This document shows positions 23,423 to 31,653 of a stretch of 64,000 nucleotides of DNA, piece by piece. The notes under the pieces are model-generated. The model saw nothing but the letters and a program-made list of their open reading frames with translations, was not told the origin of the DNA and searched no databases. Made by a program: the position numbers and the translations under genes. Numbering within the stretch: the stretch's first letter is position 1; each line of letters opens with the position of its first letter. Origin of the DNA: CAXBES01 sp963974915 (lineage in GTDB: Bacteria; Bacteroidota; Bacteroidia; Flavobacteriales; Flavobacteriaceae). Location of the stretch: NCBI GenBank assembly GCA_963974915.1, contig CAXBES010000005.1, positions 62,001-126,000 on the forward strand. The letters run 5' to 3'.

Positions 23423-25984
23423 TTATTTTTGGGGATTAGTATCTGTTTTTCCGCTTGCTTCAATATTCAAATAATCATCAAGATTTTTATGTATCTGAAT
23501 GGTTTTATAATTTGATGAGGAAATTTCAAAATAATTTCTTGAAATTCGATAATCTTTGTTCTCGTTTAAAACTTCTCCAAAACCTCTTGCACCTAGTTTA
23601 GTATTAAGTCCGTGCACGATCACAAATAGCGTCTCAGGGCTGTAATAATCTATTGAAGTGCTCATATTTGTATAGTTATAAGCCGATATTGCCTCGTCTA
23701 ACTTCACTTTCAGATCTGTTGCTGCCTGTGATTCGGAAGAATTAAATTTATAAATTAATTTAAAGCTTTTTGCCTCCTCATCCGGAATAAAATCTTTACT
23801 CGCGATCTTTGGAAGGATCGTGGAGTACATTTCCTGTGCTTGCTTACCTTCTTCAGAATTAGGGTAATTAAGAGAAACAAAATTCAAAGCTTTTTTATAG
23901 GCTTCAAAACCATCTTGTCGCGCAATTGCCGTAGCTTTTAAGAGTTCAAGCTTAGGTACGATGTCATTTCCGTTATACAAAGTGATATATTCGTCACTTT
24001 TGTCAATAACCTCTTTGTATTTTGAAGCTTCAAATTCTTTGTATAATTGTTTGTATTTAAACTCTGGACTAGACTCGTCTGTAGCAAGCATCGCATTTGG
24101 ATTACGGAGAATTTCTGCGTAACGCGAATCTGAATGATTATTTAAAATATCGTTTTTATACTTTGTCGCTAAGGCCTCATTATCCAACTCCCCGTAAATT
24201 TTATGCAAATTATACTTAGCCGGAAGCACAAGCCTCTCCTCAGGGTTATAAGTAAGCAATTTTTCTAATCTGTTTGCTGCCAGTCCGTATTCTTTAAACT
24301 TTTCCTTATAGATCAATCCCAGCTGATAGTACGCGAAATTTCTGTCTCTCGTTAAACTATCAATTACTTTTTCATCTGTTGGAATGAGCGAAATATAACT
24401 TTCAGGATCGTACATTTCATTCTCATCTATTGCAACTTCTTCGGTTACTTCCTCTTCAATATTCTTAAGTACCGATTGCTTACTCGATAATCGCCAATTA
24501 TCTTCCAAAGCACGATCTCCCCATATTTTTCTAAATTCCTGCTTTCCGTAAGAAACAGTGGTAGCGTTATAAAAATAAAACGTGCCTCCTTTGTTTACCT
24601 CATTTCCTTTTGCATCTTTTTTATAAAACTCATTATTGGCTATTCCTTGATCGTTATTTGCACTAGCAATAGAATCCTTTATTGCCTTATCTTTTAGTTT
24701 TTGAGTGTATTCTGTGAAATAAGTCAATCTTTCCGACTCGCTCATTGCCACAATTCTTAAAATACTGTCATTCTCGATGGCGATATCTTCGTATTTTATT
24801 ACATCGTCTAGATTCTCTCGTTTCTTCTGAATTCTTCTGTACTGGCGAGTCCCATCTTCCAAATTGGTTAATGTACTGTCGTAATACGCTCCGGCAATTT
24901 TGTACAGAGCCCTGTCGAAATTGATCTCGGCTAAGGTTTGATAATTTACAGATTGCAAAATTCTGTCATCACGAAATGCCTTAATAGATTTGTTGTAATA
25001 ATCTATAGCGGTATCAATACTTTTATTATTCCGGTAATATTCACCAATCTGATTGTAGATCTTATCTAAAAAAGGTCTATTTTCCCGATCCTCTTCCAGA
25101 TCTTGTAGCAATTCTAAAAAAGCCACTTTATCCTCATTGTCGTAATCGAAATTCTTTGCCTTTGCGATGTAGGCATTTATCATATAAACACGAGGCGATT
25201 TCCTGTTAAGATCAATTACCTCATCGAATGCTAGGTTCGCACTATCTCTTTGCTCGAGACGATTATACAATTGCCCTTTTATGTATAAATATCTTCCTTC
25301 AAGTTCGCGGTCTTTTACTTTTTCGGCCGCCATTTTTATATACGGTAATGCCTCCGGAATAGAATCGAGATTAATATATGCCTGTGCCATCATTGCAGCG
25401 GCATCTGCTAACTCTTCATCATCCAATTCCTCTTCCTCAAACATTTCCTGAAGGTTCTCTAGCGCAACCTCTTCACTTTTGAGACGGATATTCGTTTTGG
25501 CCTTCCAAACTTTTGCGTGATTAATATTATTGCTGGTAGGGTATTTATTTAAAATGAAATTAAAGGCGTCTAAAGCAGGAATAAATCGCTGATCGTAATA
25601 ACGCGCTTTTCCTAAAAGCATATATGCCTCATCAATTTGAGGATTGTATTCTTTTCCGTCAAGGTAAATTGCATTCTTCTGAATTGCCTTAATAGCTTTC
25701 TCTTCGGCACGATTAAAATTGGGGTTCTTAGACTCCCCGGGAAGCGACATGCTCTCTTCTAATTCCAATCGTTCTACGGGAAGAATTTCCCAGAAATTAT
25801 CCCGATAACTTAGTGCCAACTCTTCTTTTCCCGCTTCAAATGCTACTCCGCCATTATACAACTTATTGTATTCTGCAGATACCGCATGCATATTTCTTCC
25901 TAAAAACGTATTCTTCTTCCGTGAACACGCCGTTAATGCTAATACAACCAATAAAAGGATGGTAATTTTTTGTATGCCCTTCAA
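23423..25984 (-). CDS. sprE: T9SS/gliding TPR lipoprotein SprE/PorW-like
   Basis: An 853-residue lipoprotein with lipobox LTAC (Cys20). It begins with the block NTFLGRNMHAVSAEYNKLYNG, and extensive tetratricopeptide repeats occupy most of the length. Family knowledge: SprE in Flavobacterium and PorW in Porphyromonas are outer-membrane TPR lipoproteins needed for type IX secretion and gliding. Size, lipobox and N-terminal sequence fit. It is the first gene of the operon continuing into bactofilin and ATP synthase. It agrees with the T9SS-sorted protease at 7.1 kb. Confidence 0.87.
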   Translation of the reverse strand: MKGIQKITILLLVVLALTACSRKKNTFLGRNMHAVSAEYNKLYNGGVAFEAGKEELALSYRDNFWEILPVERLELEESMSLPGESKNPNFNRAEEKAIKAIQKNAIYLDGKEYNPQIDEAYMLLGKARYYDQRFIPALDAFNFILNKYPTSNNINHAKVWKAKTNIRLKSEEVALENLQEMFEEEELDDEELADAAAMMAQAYINLDSIPEALPYIKMAAEKVKDRELEGRYLYIKGQLYNRLEQRDSANLAFDEVIDLNRKSPRVYMINAYIAKAKNFDYDNEDKVAFLELLQDLEEDRENRPFLDKIYNQIGEYYRNNKSIDTAIDYYNKSIKAFRDDRILQSVNYQTLAEINFDRALYKIAGAYYDSTLTNLEDGTRQYRRIQKKRENLDDVIKYEDIAIENDSILRIVAMSESERLTYFTEYTQKLKDKAIKDSIASANNDQGIANNEFYKKDAKGNEVNKGGTFYFYNATTVSYGKQEFRKIWGDRALEDNWRLSSKQSVLKNIEEEVTEEVAIDENEMYDPESYISLIPTDEKVIDSLTRDRNFAYYQLGLIYKEKFKEYGLAANRLEKLLTYNPEERLVLPAKYNLHKIYGELDNEALATKYKNDILNNHSDSRYAEILRNPNAMLATDESSPEFKYKQLYKEFEASKYKEVIDKSDEYITLYNGNDIVPKLELLKATAIARQDGFEAYKKALNFVSLNYPNSEEGKQAQEMYSTILPKIASKDFIPDEEAKSFKLIYKFNSSESQAATDLKVKLDEAISAYNYTNMSTSIDYYSPETLFVIVHGLNTKLGARGFGEVLNENKDYRISRNYFEISSSNYKTIQIHKNLDDYLNIEASGKTDTNPQK

Positions 25985-26148
25985 AATTCTTTCAATTTAT
26001 ATTTATAGTAACTTAAAAGCTTTGCTTTTAGTATATAAACCGCCATTAGAACGGTAAAAATACACTTCTTTTTAATATCTCCCTGATAATATTCCAAAAA
26101 TTGGGACGGATTAAATGCATCATTCCGGAATTGCCGAAAAATCCTTTG

Positions 26149-26156
26149 TAAATTTG
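26149..26156 (+). promoter_or_regulatory. Candidate -7 box for the PaaE-like reductase
   Basis: TAAATTTG (TAnnTTTG), 17 bases before ATG 26174. A TTG at 26131 precedes it with a short 15-base spacer. Confidence 0.45.
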
Positions 26157-26173
26157 CCGAAAAATTTTACCCT

Positions 26174-27223
26174 ATGAGTGATTTTCATGCGCTGAACATT
26201 TCCGAAGTAAAAAGAGAAACGCCCAACGCAGTTTCTATTAGTTTTGAGATTCCCGAACACCTTAAAAATGTATTTGCATTTAAGGCAGGTCAATATATCA
26301 CCATTAAACACACCGTAAACGGAAAAGAAATTAGACGAGCCTATTCTCTTTGTTCAAGTCCGAAGAGTGCTAAATTAAAAGTTGGTATCAAGAGTGTCCC
26401 TAACGGGAGCTTCTCTGTTTTTGCAAATACACAGCTCAAGGCAGGTGACACATTGGACGTAATGCCACCCGAAGGAAAGTTTATTCTCGAAACCAACGTC
26501 GAAAATTCGAATAACTACGCTGCTTTTGCAGCAGGAAGCGGGATTACTCCTGTGCTTTCTATCATTCAAAACGCTTTAGAGGATGAACCTAAAAGTAATT
26601 TTGTTTTGGTCTACGGAAATAAAACCCCCAATGAAAGTATGTTTTTAACCGAGCTTAGCAGGCTTCAGGAATCTTATCCCGATAGGTTCTTTATTCAGTT
26701 TGTAATGAGTAGAGAAGAGACCGAAAATTCGCTATTTGGAAGAATAGATCGTTCTACGGTGAATTATATTCTGAAAAATAAGCACAAAGATCTAAGTTTC
26801 GACGCTTTCTATTTGTGTGGTCCGGAGCCTATGATCGATGAAGTTTCTTCTACTTTGAAGGAAAACGGAATTAACGAAAAGCGCATTCATCACGAACTTT
26901 TTACAACTTCGGAAGAAGGCTTATTGGTAGAGCCTCACGATGGAAACACCACTGTTACCGTGACTCTCGATGATGAAACTGAAACTTTTGTTATGCCACA
27001 AACGAAATCTGTTCTGGAGGCTGCATTAGCCGAAGGAATAGATGCTCCCTATTCGTGTCAGGGTGGAATTTGCAGCACTTGTATCGCTCGTATCGTGGAG
27101 GGTAAGGCCGAAATGAGAAAAAATCAGATTCTTACAGATGGTGAAATAGCAGAAGGATTAATTTTAACTTGTCAGGCGCATCCAACATCTCCAAAATTGG
27201 TGGTTGACTACGACGACGTTTAA
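26174..27223 (+). CDS. PaaE-like ferredoxin-NAD(P)H reductase
   Basis: A 349-residue cytoplasmic electron-transfer protein with three modules. The flavin-binding barrel has RAYSLCSS (55-62). The NAD(P)H domain has GSGITPV (121-127) and YLCGPEPM. A plant-type 2Fe-2S ferredoxin domain follows with Cys295, Cys300, Cys303 and Cys333. Order and length match PaaE, the reductase of phenylacetyl-CoA epoxidase, but paaABCD are not here and orphan copies are common in Bacteroidota. The partner oxygenase is unknown. It converges on the GT9 gene with a 6-base gap. Confidence 0.88.
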   Translation: MSDFHALNISEVKRETPNAVSISFEIPEHLKNVFAFKAGQYITIKHTVNGKEIRRAYSLCSSPKSAKLKVGIKSVPNGSFSVFANTQLKAGDTLDVMPPEGKFILETNVENSNNYAAFAAGSGITPVLSIIQNALEDEPKSNFVLVYGNKTPNESMFLTELSRLQESYPDRFFIQFVMSREETENSLFGRIDRSTVNYILKNKHKDLSFDAFYLCGPEPMIDEVSSTLKENGINEKRIHHELFTTSEEGLLVEPHDGNTTVTVTLDDETETFVMPQTKSVLEAALAEGIDAPYSCQGGICSTCIARIVEGKAEMRKNQILTDGEIAEGLILTCQAHPTSPKLVVDYDDV

Positions 27224-27229
27224 TTCATC

Positions 27230-28261
27230 TTATAAGATCTCAAGTACTTTTTTCACAACACTTTTGGGAGTAATACTTGCGATCGCCTTATCATAACCTT
27301 CCGGAAATTTATTTCCATACACCGAGGTTGGAATCAATGGAAATTGAGTTCTATCTGCACAAAGCATATTTGATTCAGGCTGCATAAAGGGTGCAAAGCC
27401 AGCGAATGGGTGTGTCACACCCCAAAGTGTAACAGTAGGAATCCCATAAAGCGCAGACAAATGTCCATTTCCGCTATCCATAGATAGCATTAGATCTAAA
27501 TTGGAAATGAGCGCCAATTCTTCTTCAAAGGGCACGCGACCTGCAAGACTCACAACATTATTAAAAGGTTTTTCCAGATCTTTTAAGATCGCAATTTCCT
27601 TTTTGCCACCACCGAAAAGAAAAATTCTAAACTTATCGGTTTCATCTAGTGCTGCAAGAACCTCCTTCATCTTTGTTAGCGGATACATTTTACTGTCGAA
27701 TGCAGCAAAAGGAGCTATTCCAATAAGTTTTTTTGGCTCAACACCAATTAGGCTATTTAGTTTTGCGCTTAAGCGTGATCTTTCGGGAAACGAATGACTG
27801 TTTAATTTTACCGGAAGTCCCAATTCGGAAAAAACATCGGCATAACGCTGATGTGTTGTCTTTAACTGTCTGAAATCTTTGTTCACTTCTCTGGTAAGTG
27901 CCTTTTTCTCGGCACGACCCTTATCGATGGTCGCAGATCTAGTTCCTTTGAGTTTCAGATAATTTGTGAGAAGTTTCGAGCGTATTACATTGTGAAGATC
28001 GGCTACGGCATCAACTCCCAGAGCTTTTGCCTGATTAGCCAGCTTAATAATTCCGAAGCCTTTGTGCTTTCCGTAGACATCGGCAACCAGAAAATCAACG
28101 TTTTCAATATTTTTATAAAGTGGTTCAAACTGCCCTTTAGAAACTACGGTAAATTTAATATGAGGATAGGTTGCAGCAACAACGCGAATTACCGGAACCG
28201 TCATAGCAACATCGCCCATAGCCGAAAGTCGTATTACTAGTATGTGGGTTGGGCTGGCCAT
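27230..28261 (-). CDS. Glycosyltransferase family 9 (heptosyltransferase-like)
   Basis: A 343-residue GT-B enzyme. The N-terminal block ILVIRLSAMGDVAMTVPVI and the C-terminal SMDSGNGHLSALYGIPTVTLWG are characteristic of ADP-heptose:LPS heptosyltransferases. It probably adds a sugar to the lipopolysaccharide core at the cytoplasmic face of the inner membrane. The donor and acceptor are not determined by sequence. The DUF4254 gene lies upstream on the same strand with a 31-base gap. Confidence 0.88.
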   Translation of the reverse strand: MASPTHILVIRLSAMGDVAMTVPVIRVVAATYPHIKFTVVSKGQFEPLYKNIENVDFLVADVYGKHKGFGIIKLANQAKALGVDAVADLHNVIRSKLLTNYLKLKGTRSATIDKGRAEKKALTREVNKDFRQLKTTHQRYADVFSELGLPVKLNSHSFPERSRLSAKLNSLIGVEPKKLIGIAPFAAFDSKMYPLTKMKEVLAALDETDKFRIFLFGGGKKEIAILKDLEKPFNNVVSLAGRVPFEEELALISNLDLMLSMDSGNGHLSALYGIPTVTLWGVTHPFAGFAPFMQPESNMLCADRTQFPLIPTSVYGNKFPEGYDKAIASITPKSVVKKVLEIL

Positions 28262-28292
28262 GAATTTTTAGACTTTGAGAAAGGATTGAAAA

Positions 28293-28901
28293 TTACTTTT
28301 CCCCTCTTAACACCGGATTTAACTCATCGTCGTTGTACATTTTCATCTGTTTATAGACTTTCATGTACTTTCTGCCCTCTTCAATGTCGTTTAAAAGCTG
28401 ATCGATCGCTGTACTTAAGTCTACCCGTTGTTCAAGCAACACATCTAATTTTTTCTTGCAGGCTGCACGATGTTCTTCGGAAGCATTTACTCGCGTCGCT
28501 TCCTCGTTCATATGATACACCTTTAAAGCTAAAATTGAGAGTCGGTCTACTCCCCACGCCGGACTTTCAGTATTAATAGTGGCATCTTTATTAACCTGCA
28601 CATTTTGATATTTATCTAAGAAGTAACTGTCTATATACTCAACCATATCAGTTCTATCTTGATTTGAAGCATCTATCTTTCTTTTTAAGGCAAGTGCCGC
28701 CACAGGTTCAATATTAGGATCACGAATAATATCTTCATAATGCCATTGAACAGTATCTATCCAGCATTTTCTATAAAGCAGGTGTTCAAGAAGGTGTGTT
28801 TCTTTGCTATACGGATTTGTGAAGGGCTGATCTACGGTATTTACAATATGATATTTTACAATTACCTCAATAAATATTTTGTTCGCTAGTTTACTAAACA
28901 T
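28293..28901 (-). CDS. DUF4254 family protein
   Basis: A 202-residue, mainly helical, cytoplasmic-looking protein without signal peptide or membrane segment. It contains blocks such as HLLYRKCWIDTVQWHYEDIIRD and WGVDRLSILALKVYHM that mark the DUF4254 family. The family is often next to glycosyltransferase genes in Bacteroidota and other phyla, as here. No catalytic pattern is apparent, and the function is unknown. Confidence 0.8.
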   Translation of the reverse strand: MFSKLANKIFIEVIVKYHIVNTVDQPFTNPYSKETHLLEHLLYRKCWIDTVQWHYEDIIRDPNIEPVAALALKRKIDASNQDRTDMVEYIDSYFLDKYQNVQVNKDATINTESPAWGVDRLSILALKVYHMNEEATRVNASEEHRAACKKKLDVLLEQRVDLSTAIDQLLNDIEEGRKYMKVYKQMKMYNDDELNPVLRGEK

Positions 28902-28982
28902 CCTGCTATAATTTAATTAGTTTTTTCACTTTCTTTAAATCGATTTTGTACTGAAATTGTTCAATGCGCCATGATTTTGAAG

Positions 28983-28990
28983 CAAAGATA
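28983..28990 (-). promoter_or_regulatory. Candidate -7 box for the DUF4254-GT9 operon
   Basis: Minus-strand TATCTTTG (TAnnTTTG), 81 bases upstream of the DUF4254 ATG. The 215-base intergenic region otherwise shows no recognisable element. Confidence 0.4.
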
Positions 28991-29116
28991 TTATATTTTG
29001 AGGTAGAAATAGGCGTCCGGAACGGCTTTAGTAATACCTTAAGATATTGATGAAAATATTGGAGAAGGAATTGTGAGGTTAGGCTGATCTGTAGATTAAG
29101 GTTTGAAAACTGTTTT

Positions 29117-30043
29117 TTAATAAAGAAATAAAGTAAGTATTGGAAGAAGTACAGCCAACCAGAGCAGGATCTCTTTAAACCAAAATTCGGATAAATTTTC
29201 TATATAATTCGTTATTATGATGGTGAGGGGGAAAATGATAAACAGTAACTCGGAACCGTTTTTTTGAGGTGATAAAAATGCAATCGCTATGCAAACCAAG
29301 ATTGTGAAGAGCATCAATATGGCGTTGGGTTTTTCTTTCTTCGGAATGGCTCCCAGCCTTAAAATACGTGCAATAATGGTCCAAATGATAAAAGTAGCAA
29401 TTACTGCTGCCGGAATCAATAGGATCGCTTGATTATACGCCGAAAAATTAAAATTGAATGAAGGTCTCCAGTTATAAAACCAATTGAAGGAATCATTAAG
29501 CAAAAACTGAAAGGCCGTTCTTAGTACGAATACTCCAAAAAATCCAACAACGGGAATAAAGAGAAATTTAATATTGGTATTCTGCTTTCTGGTTATCGCG
29601 AGTATTAAAATTGAAAAGAACAAAATACTCCAAAAACTAAAAAATGAAGCCAAAGTGATCCACAGGGATGCATCAAGGATTTTTTTTTCTGTATTCTTAT
29701 CGCTTCTTAAGCTCAATATTCTTCGAAATGCCAATAACAGCAGAATTGTTGCTACAAGTATGGCTCTTTCGGTAAAAATAACAGGGATGGCGATTAAAAA
29801 ACAGGTGAATAAAAGAATCGCATAGGTATTATTCTTAGTTAACATATTCTTCCTTATAACAAAATCCAGTAAAAGCATGGAAAAGATACTCAGGCCTAAA
29901 AATAGCAGGTGTTCTATTATAACATTTAAAGTTAAAAGACTGTCATTGTATAAGATAACTCCAAGAAGATAACCTAAAGCAATGATAATACCTGCGATTA
30001 AATAATTGATAGGATTAGATTTGCCAAAAAAGCTTGTAAGCAT
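29117..30043 (-). CDS. Polytopic membrane protein, DUF6427-like
   Basis: A 308-residue protein with about nine hydrophobic helices, Ile/Leu-rich, and few charged residues. It belongs to a flavobacterial group I recall as DUF6427, with N-terminal MLTSFFGKSNPINYL. No catalytic motif is seen. It is divergent from the small DUF6341-like gene, a pairing I believe is common in flavobacteria. Function unknown. Confidence 0.7.
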   Translation of the reverse strand: MLTSFFGKSNPINYLIAGIIIALGYLLGVILYNDSLLTLNVIIEHLLFLGLSIFSMLLLDFVIRKNMLTKNNTYAILLFTCFLIAIPVIFTERAILVATILLLLAFRRILSLRSDKNTEKKILDASLWITLASFFSFWSILFFSILILAITRKQNTNIKFLFIPVVGFFGVFVLRTAFQFLLNDSFNWFYNWRPSFNFNFSAYNQAILLIPAAVIATFIIWTIIARILRLGAIPKKEKPNAILMLFTILVCIAIAFLSPQKNGSELLFIIFPLTIIITNYIENLSEFWFKEILLWLAVLLPILTLFLY

Positions 30044-30056
30044 CGAGGTTAATTTA

Positions 30057-30064
30057 TACTTTTG
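30057..30064 (+). promoter_or_regulatory. Promoter of the small membrane protein gene
   Basis: TACTTTTG (TAnnTTTG), preceded by TTG (30034-30036) with a 20-base spacer, and 19 bases before ATG 30084. One of the best -33/-7 pairs in the window. Confidence 0.6.
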
Positions 30065-30083
30065 CGTTTATAAATATACAGAT

Positions 30084-30320
30084 ATGGCTTGGAAAGACGT
30101 TTTTGAAGGTATACAATCTTTTTCTGAAGATGTATTATTTTATCCATATGACGCATTGAGAGAAATTGAGCTTGAGAGTTGGGGATTAGCGAACATTATG
30201 ACATGGTTGTTTATGTTAATTGGTTTCGTTGCGTTCTTTTACTGGATGAAAGAGCTTAAAAAATACAATGACGAGGGAGATGAAGATCGTTCTTCAACCT
30301 CACATTCATATTTAGGATAA
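30084..30320 (+). CDS. Small membrane protein, DUF6341-like
   Basis: A 78-residue protein with one transmembrane helix (residues ~33-52, IMTWLFMLIGFVAFFYWM), an acidic amphipathic N-terminus (FEGIQSFSEDVLFYPYDAL) and a hydrophilic tail. The ATG at 30084 is chosen because a good -33/-7 promoter ends 19 bases upstream; in-frame codons further upstream would lie within it. The gene overlaps the 3' end of purD by 9 bases on the opposite strand. Function unknown. Confidence 0.75.
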   Translation: MAWKDVFEGIQSFSEDVLFYPYDALREIELESWGLANIMTWLFMLIGFVAFFYWMKELKKYNDEGDEDRSSTSHSYLG

Positions 30321-31586
30321 GTCGAAACCGATATCGGTTCTATAATACATCCTGTCAAAAGATAGTTTTTCTATGTTTTGATAGGATTTTTTTAGCGCCA
30401 TTTTATAATCTTGGTCAAGCGAAGTTACCGCAATAACACGCCCTCCGTTTGTTACTATTTTTCCGTCTTTCTCTGTTGTACCCGCGTGAAATAAGATAGA
30501 ATTTTCTACACTGTTAATGCCCTTAATCTCTTTGCCCTTCTCGTATTTTTCAGGATAACCTCCGGAGACCAGCATCACGGTTGTTGCCGAACGGGGGTCA
30601 ATTTCAAGTGATACATCATCTAATTGTTGTCTTGATGTTGCTTCCAGCAAAGCAACCATATCGGTTTTAATTCTGGGTAGCACCACTTCGGTTTCTGGAT
30701 CCCCCATTCTAACATTATATTCAATTACATAAGGTTCGTTACCTACTTTTATTAATCCAATAAACACAAATCCCTTATAATCAATTTGTTCCTTTTGAAG
30801 TCCGTTAACAGTGGGTTTTACAATTCGTTCTTCAATTTTTTTCATCAACACCTCATCTGCAAATGGAACCGGGGAAACTGCGCCCATTCCACCGGTGTTT
30901 AGTCCTTTATCACCTTCTCCTATACGTTTATAATCTTTAGCAGTAGGTAATATTTTATAGTTCTTACCGTCTGTTAATACAAAAACACTTAATTCTATAC
31001 CGTCTAAGAATTCTTCGATCACCACAGTGGCACTGGCTTCTCCAAATTTGCTGTGCGTAAGCATATTTTCAAGTTCTCTTTTTGCTTCGGAAAGCTCCTC
31101 AATAATAAGAACACCTTTCCCTGCCGCAAGTCCGTCGGCTTTAAGTACATAAGGCGCATGTAAACTTTCCAGAAATGACTTTCCTGCATCTACAGAATCT
31201 TTTGTGAAACTCGCATAGGCCGCCGTTGGAATGTTGTGTTGCAACATAAATTCTTTAGCACGTTCCTTACTACCTTCGAGTAGAGCTCCTCTTTTTGACG
31301 GACCAATTAGCATTACATTTTCCAGCCCTTCTGTTTCAGAAAAATAATCATAGATACCATTTACCAAAGGGTCTTCGGGACCTACAACTACCATTTCAAT
31401 ATTGTTCTCTAGCACACACTTTTCTATGGCTTTAAAGTCTGTGACAGACAAACTTACATTAGTTGCGATGCCGGATGTCCCTGCGTTTCCGGGAGCCACA
31501 AACAAATTGCTACAACGTTCGCTTTGAGCAATTTTATATGCAAATGTATGTTCCCGTCCGCCGGATCCTAGTATTAAAATGTTCAT
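30312..31586 (-). CDS. purD: Phosphoribosylamine-glycine ligase
   Basis: Catalyses the second step of de novo purine synthesis, joining glycine to phosphoribosylamine with ATP. The 424-residue protein has the N-terminal domain LILGSGGREH, the ATP-grasp core (YVLKADGLAAGKGV, NTGGMGAVSP, YNVRMGDPETEVVLPR) and the C-terminal hammerhead-like domain. It stands alone, with its own TAnnTTTG box 24 bases upstream. Confidence 0.97.
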   Translation of the reverse strand: MNILILGSGGREHTFAYKIAQSERCSNLFVAPGNAGTSGIATNVSLSVTDFKAIEKCVLENNIEMVVVGPEDPLVNGIYDYFSETEGLENVMLIGPSKRGALLEGSKERAKEFMLQHNIPTAAYASFTKDSVDAGKSFLESLHAPYVLKADGLAAGKGVLIIEELSEAKRELENMLTHSKFGEASATVVIEEFLDGIELSVFVLTDGKNYKILPTAKDYKRIGEGDKGLNTGGMGAVSPVPFADEVLMKKIEERIVKPTVNGLQKEQIDYKGFVFIGLIKVGNEPYVIEYNVRMGDPETEVVLPRIKTDMVALLEATSRQQLDDVSLEIDPRSATTVMLVSGGYPEKYEKGKEIKGINSVENSILFHAGTTEKDGKIVTNGGRVIAVTSLDQDYKMALKKSYQNIEKLSFDRMYYRTDIGFDLS

Positions 31587-31610
31587 TATGCTTTAATTTT
31601 ATTTCGAGTT

Positions 31611-31618
31611 CAAAAATA
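31611..31618 (-). promoter_or_regulatory. Candidate -7 box for purD
   Basis: Minus-strand TATTTTTG (TAnnTTTG), 24 bases before the purD ATG. Confidence 0.45.
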
Positions 31619-31653
31619 ATTGTTTGTAAATTACCCTACTAATTTTTTTCTAA

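Noticed and set aside
26014..26030. Small hairpin TAAAAGC-TTT-GCTTTTA between sprE and the PaaE-like gene
   Set aside because: It lies upstream of both divergent genes and has an AT-rich weak stem; no terminator or operator can be argued.
27227..27238. Perfect 12-base palindrome ATCTTATAAGAT between convergent genes
   Set aside because: No loop or T-tract; it includes a stop codon and is AT-rich, so chance is likely.
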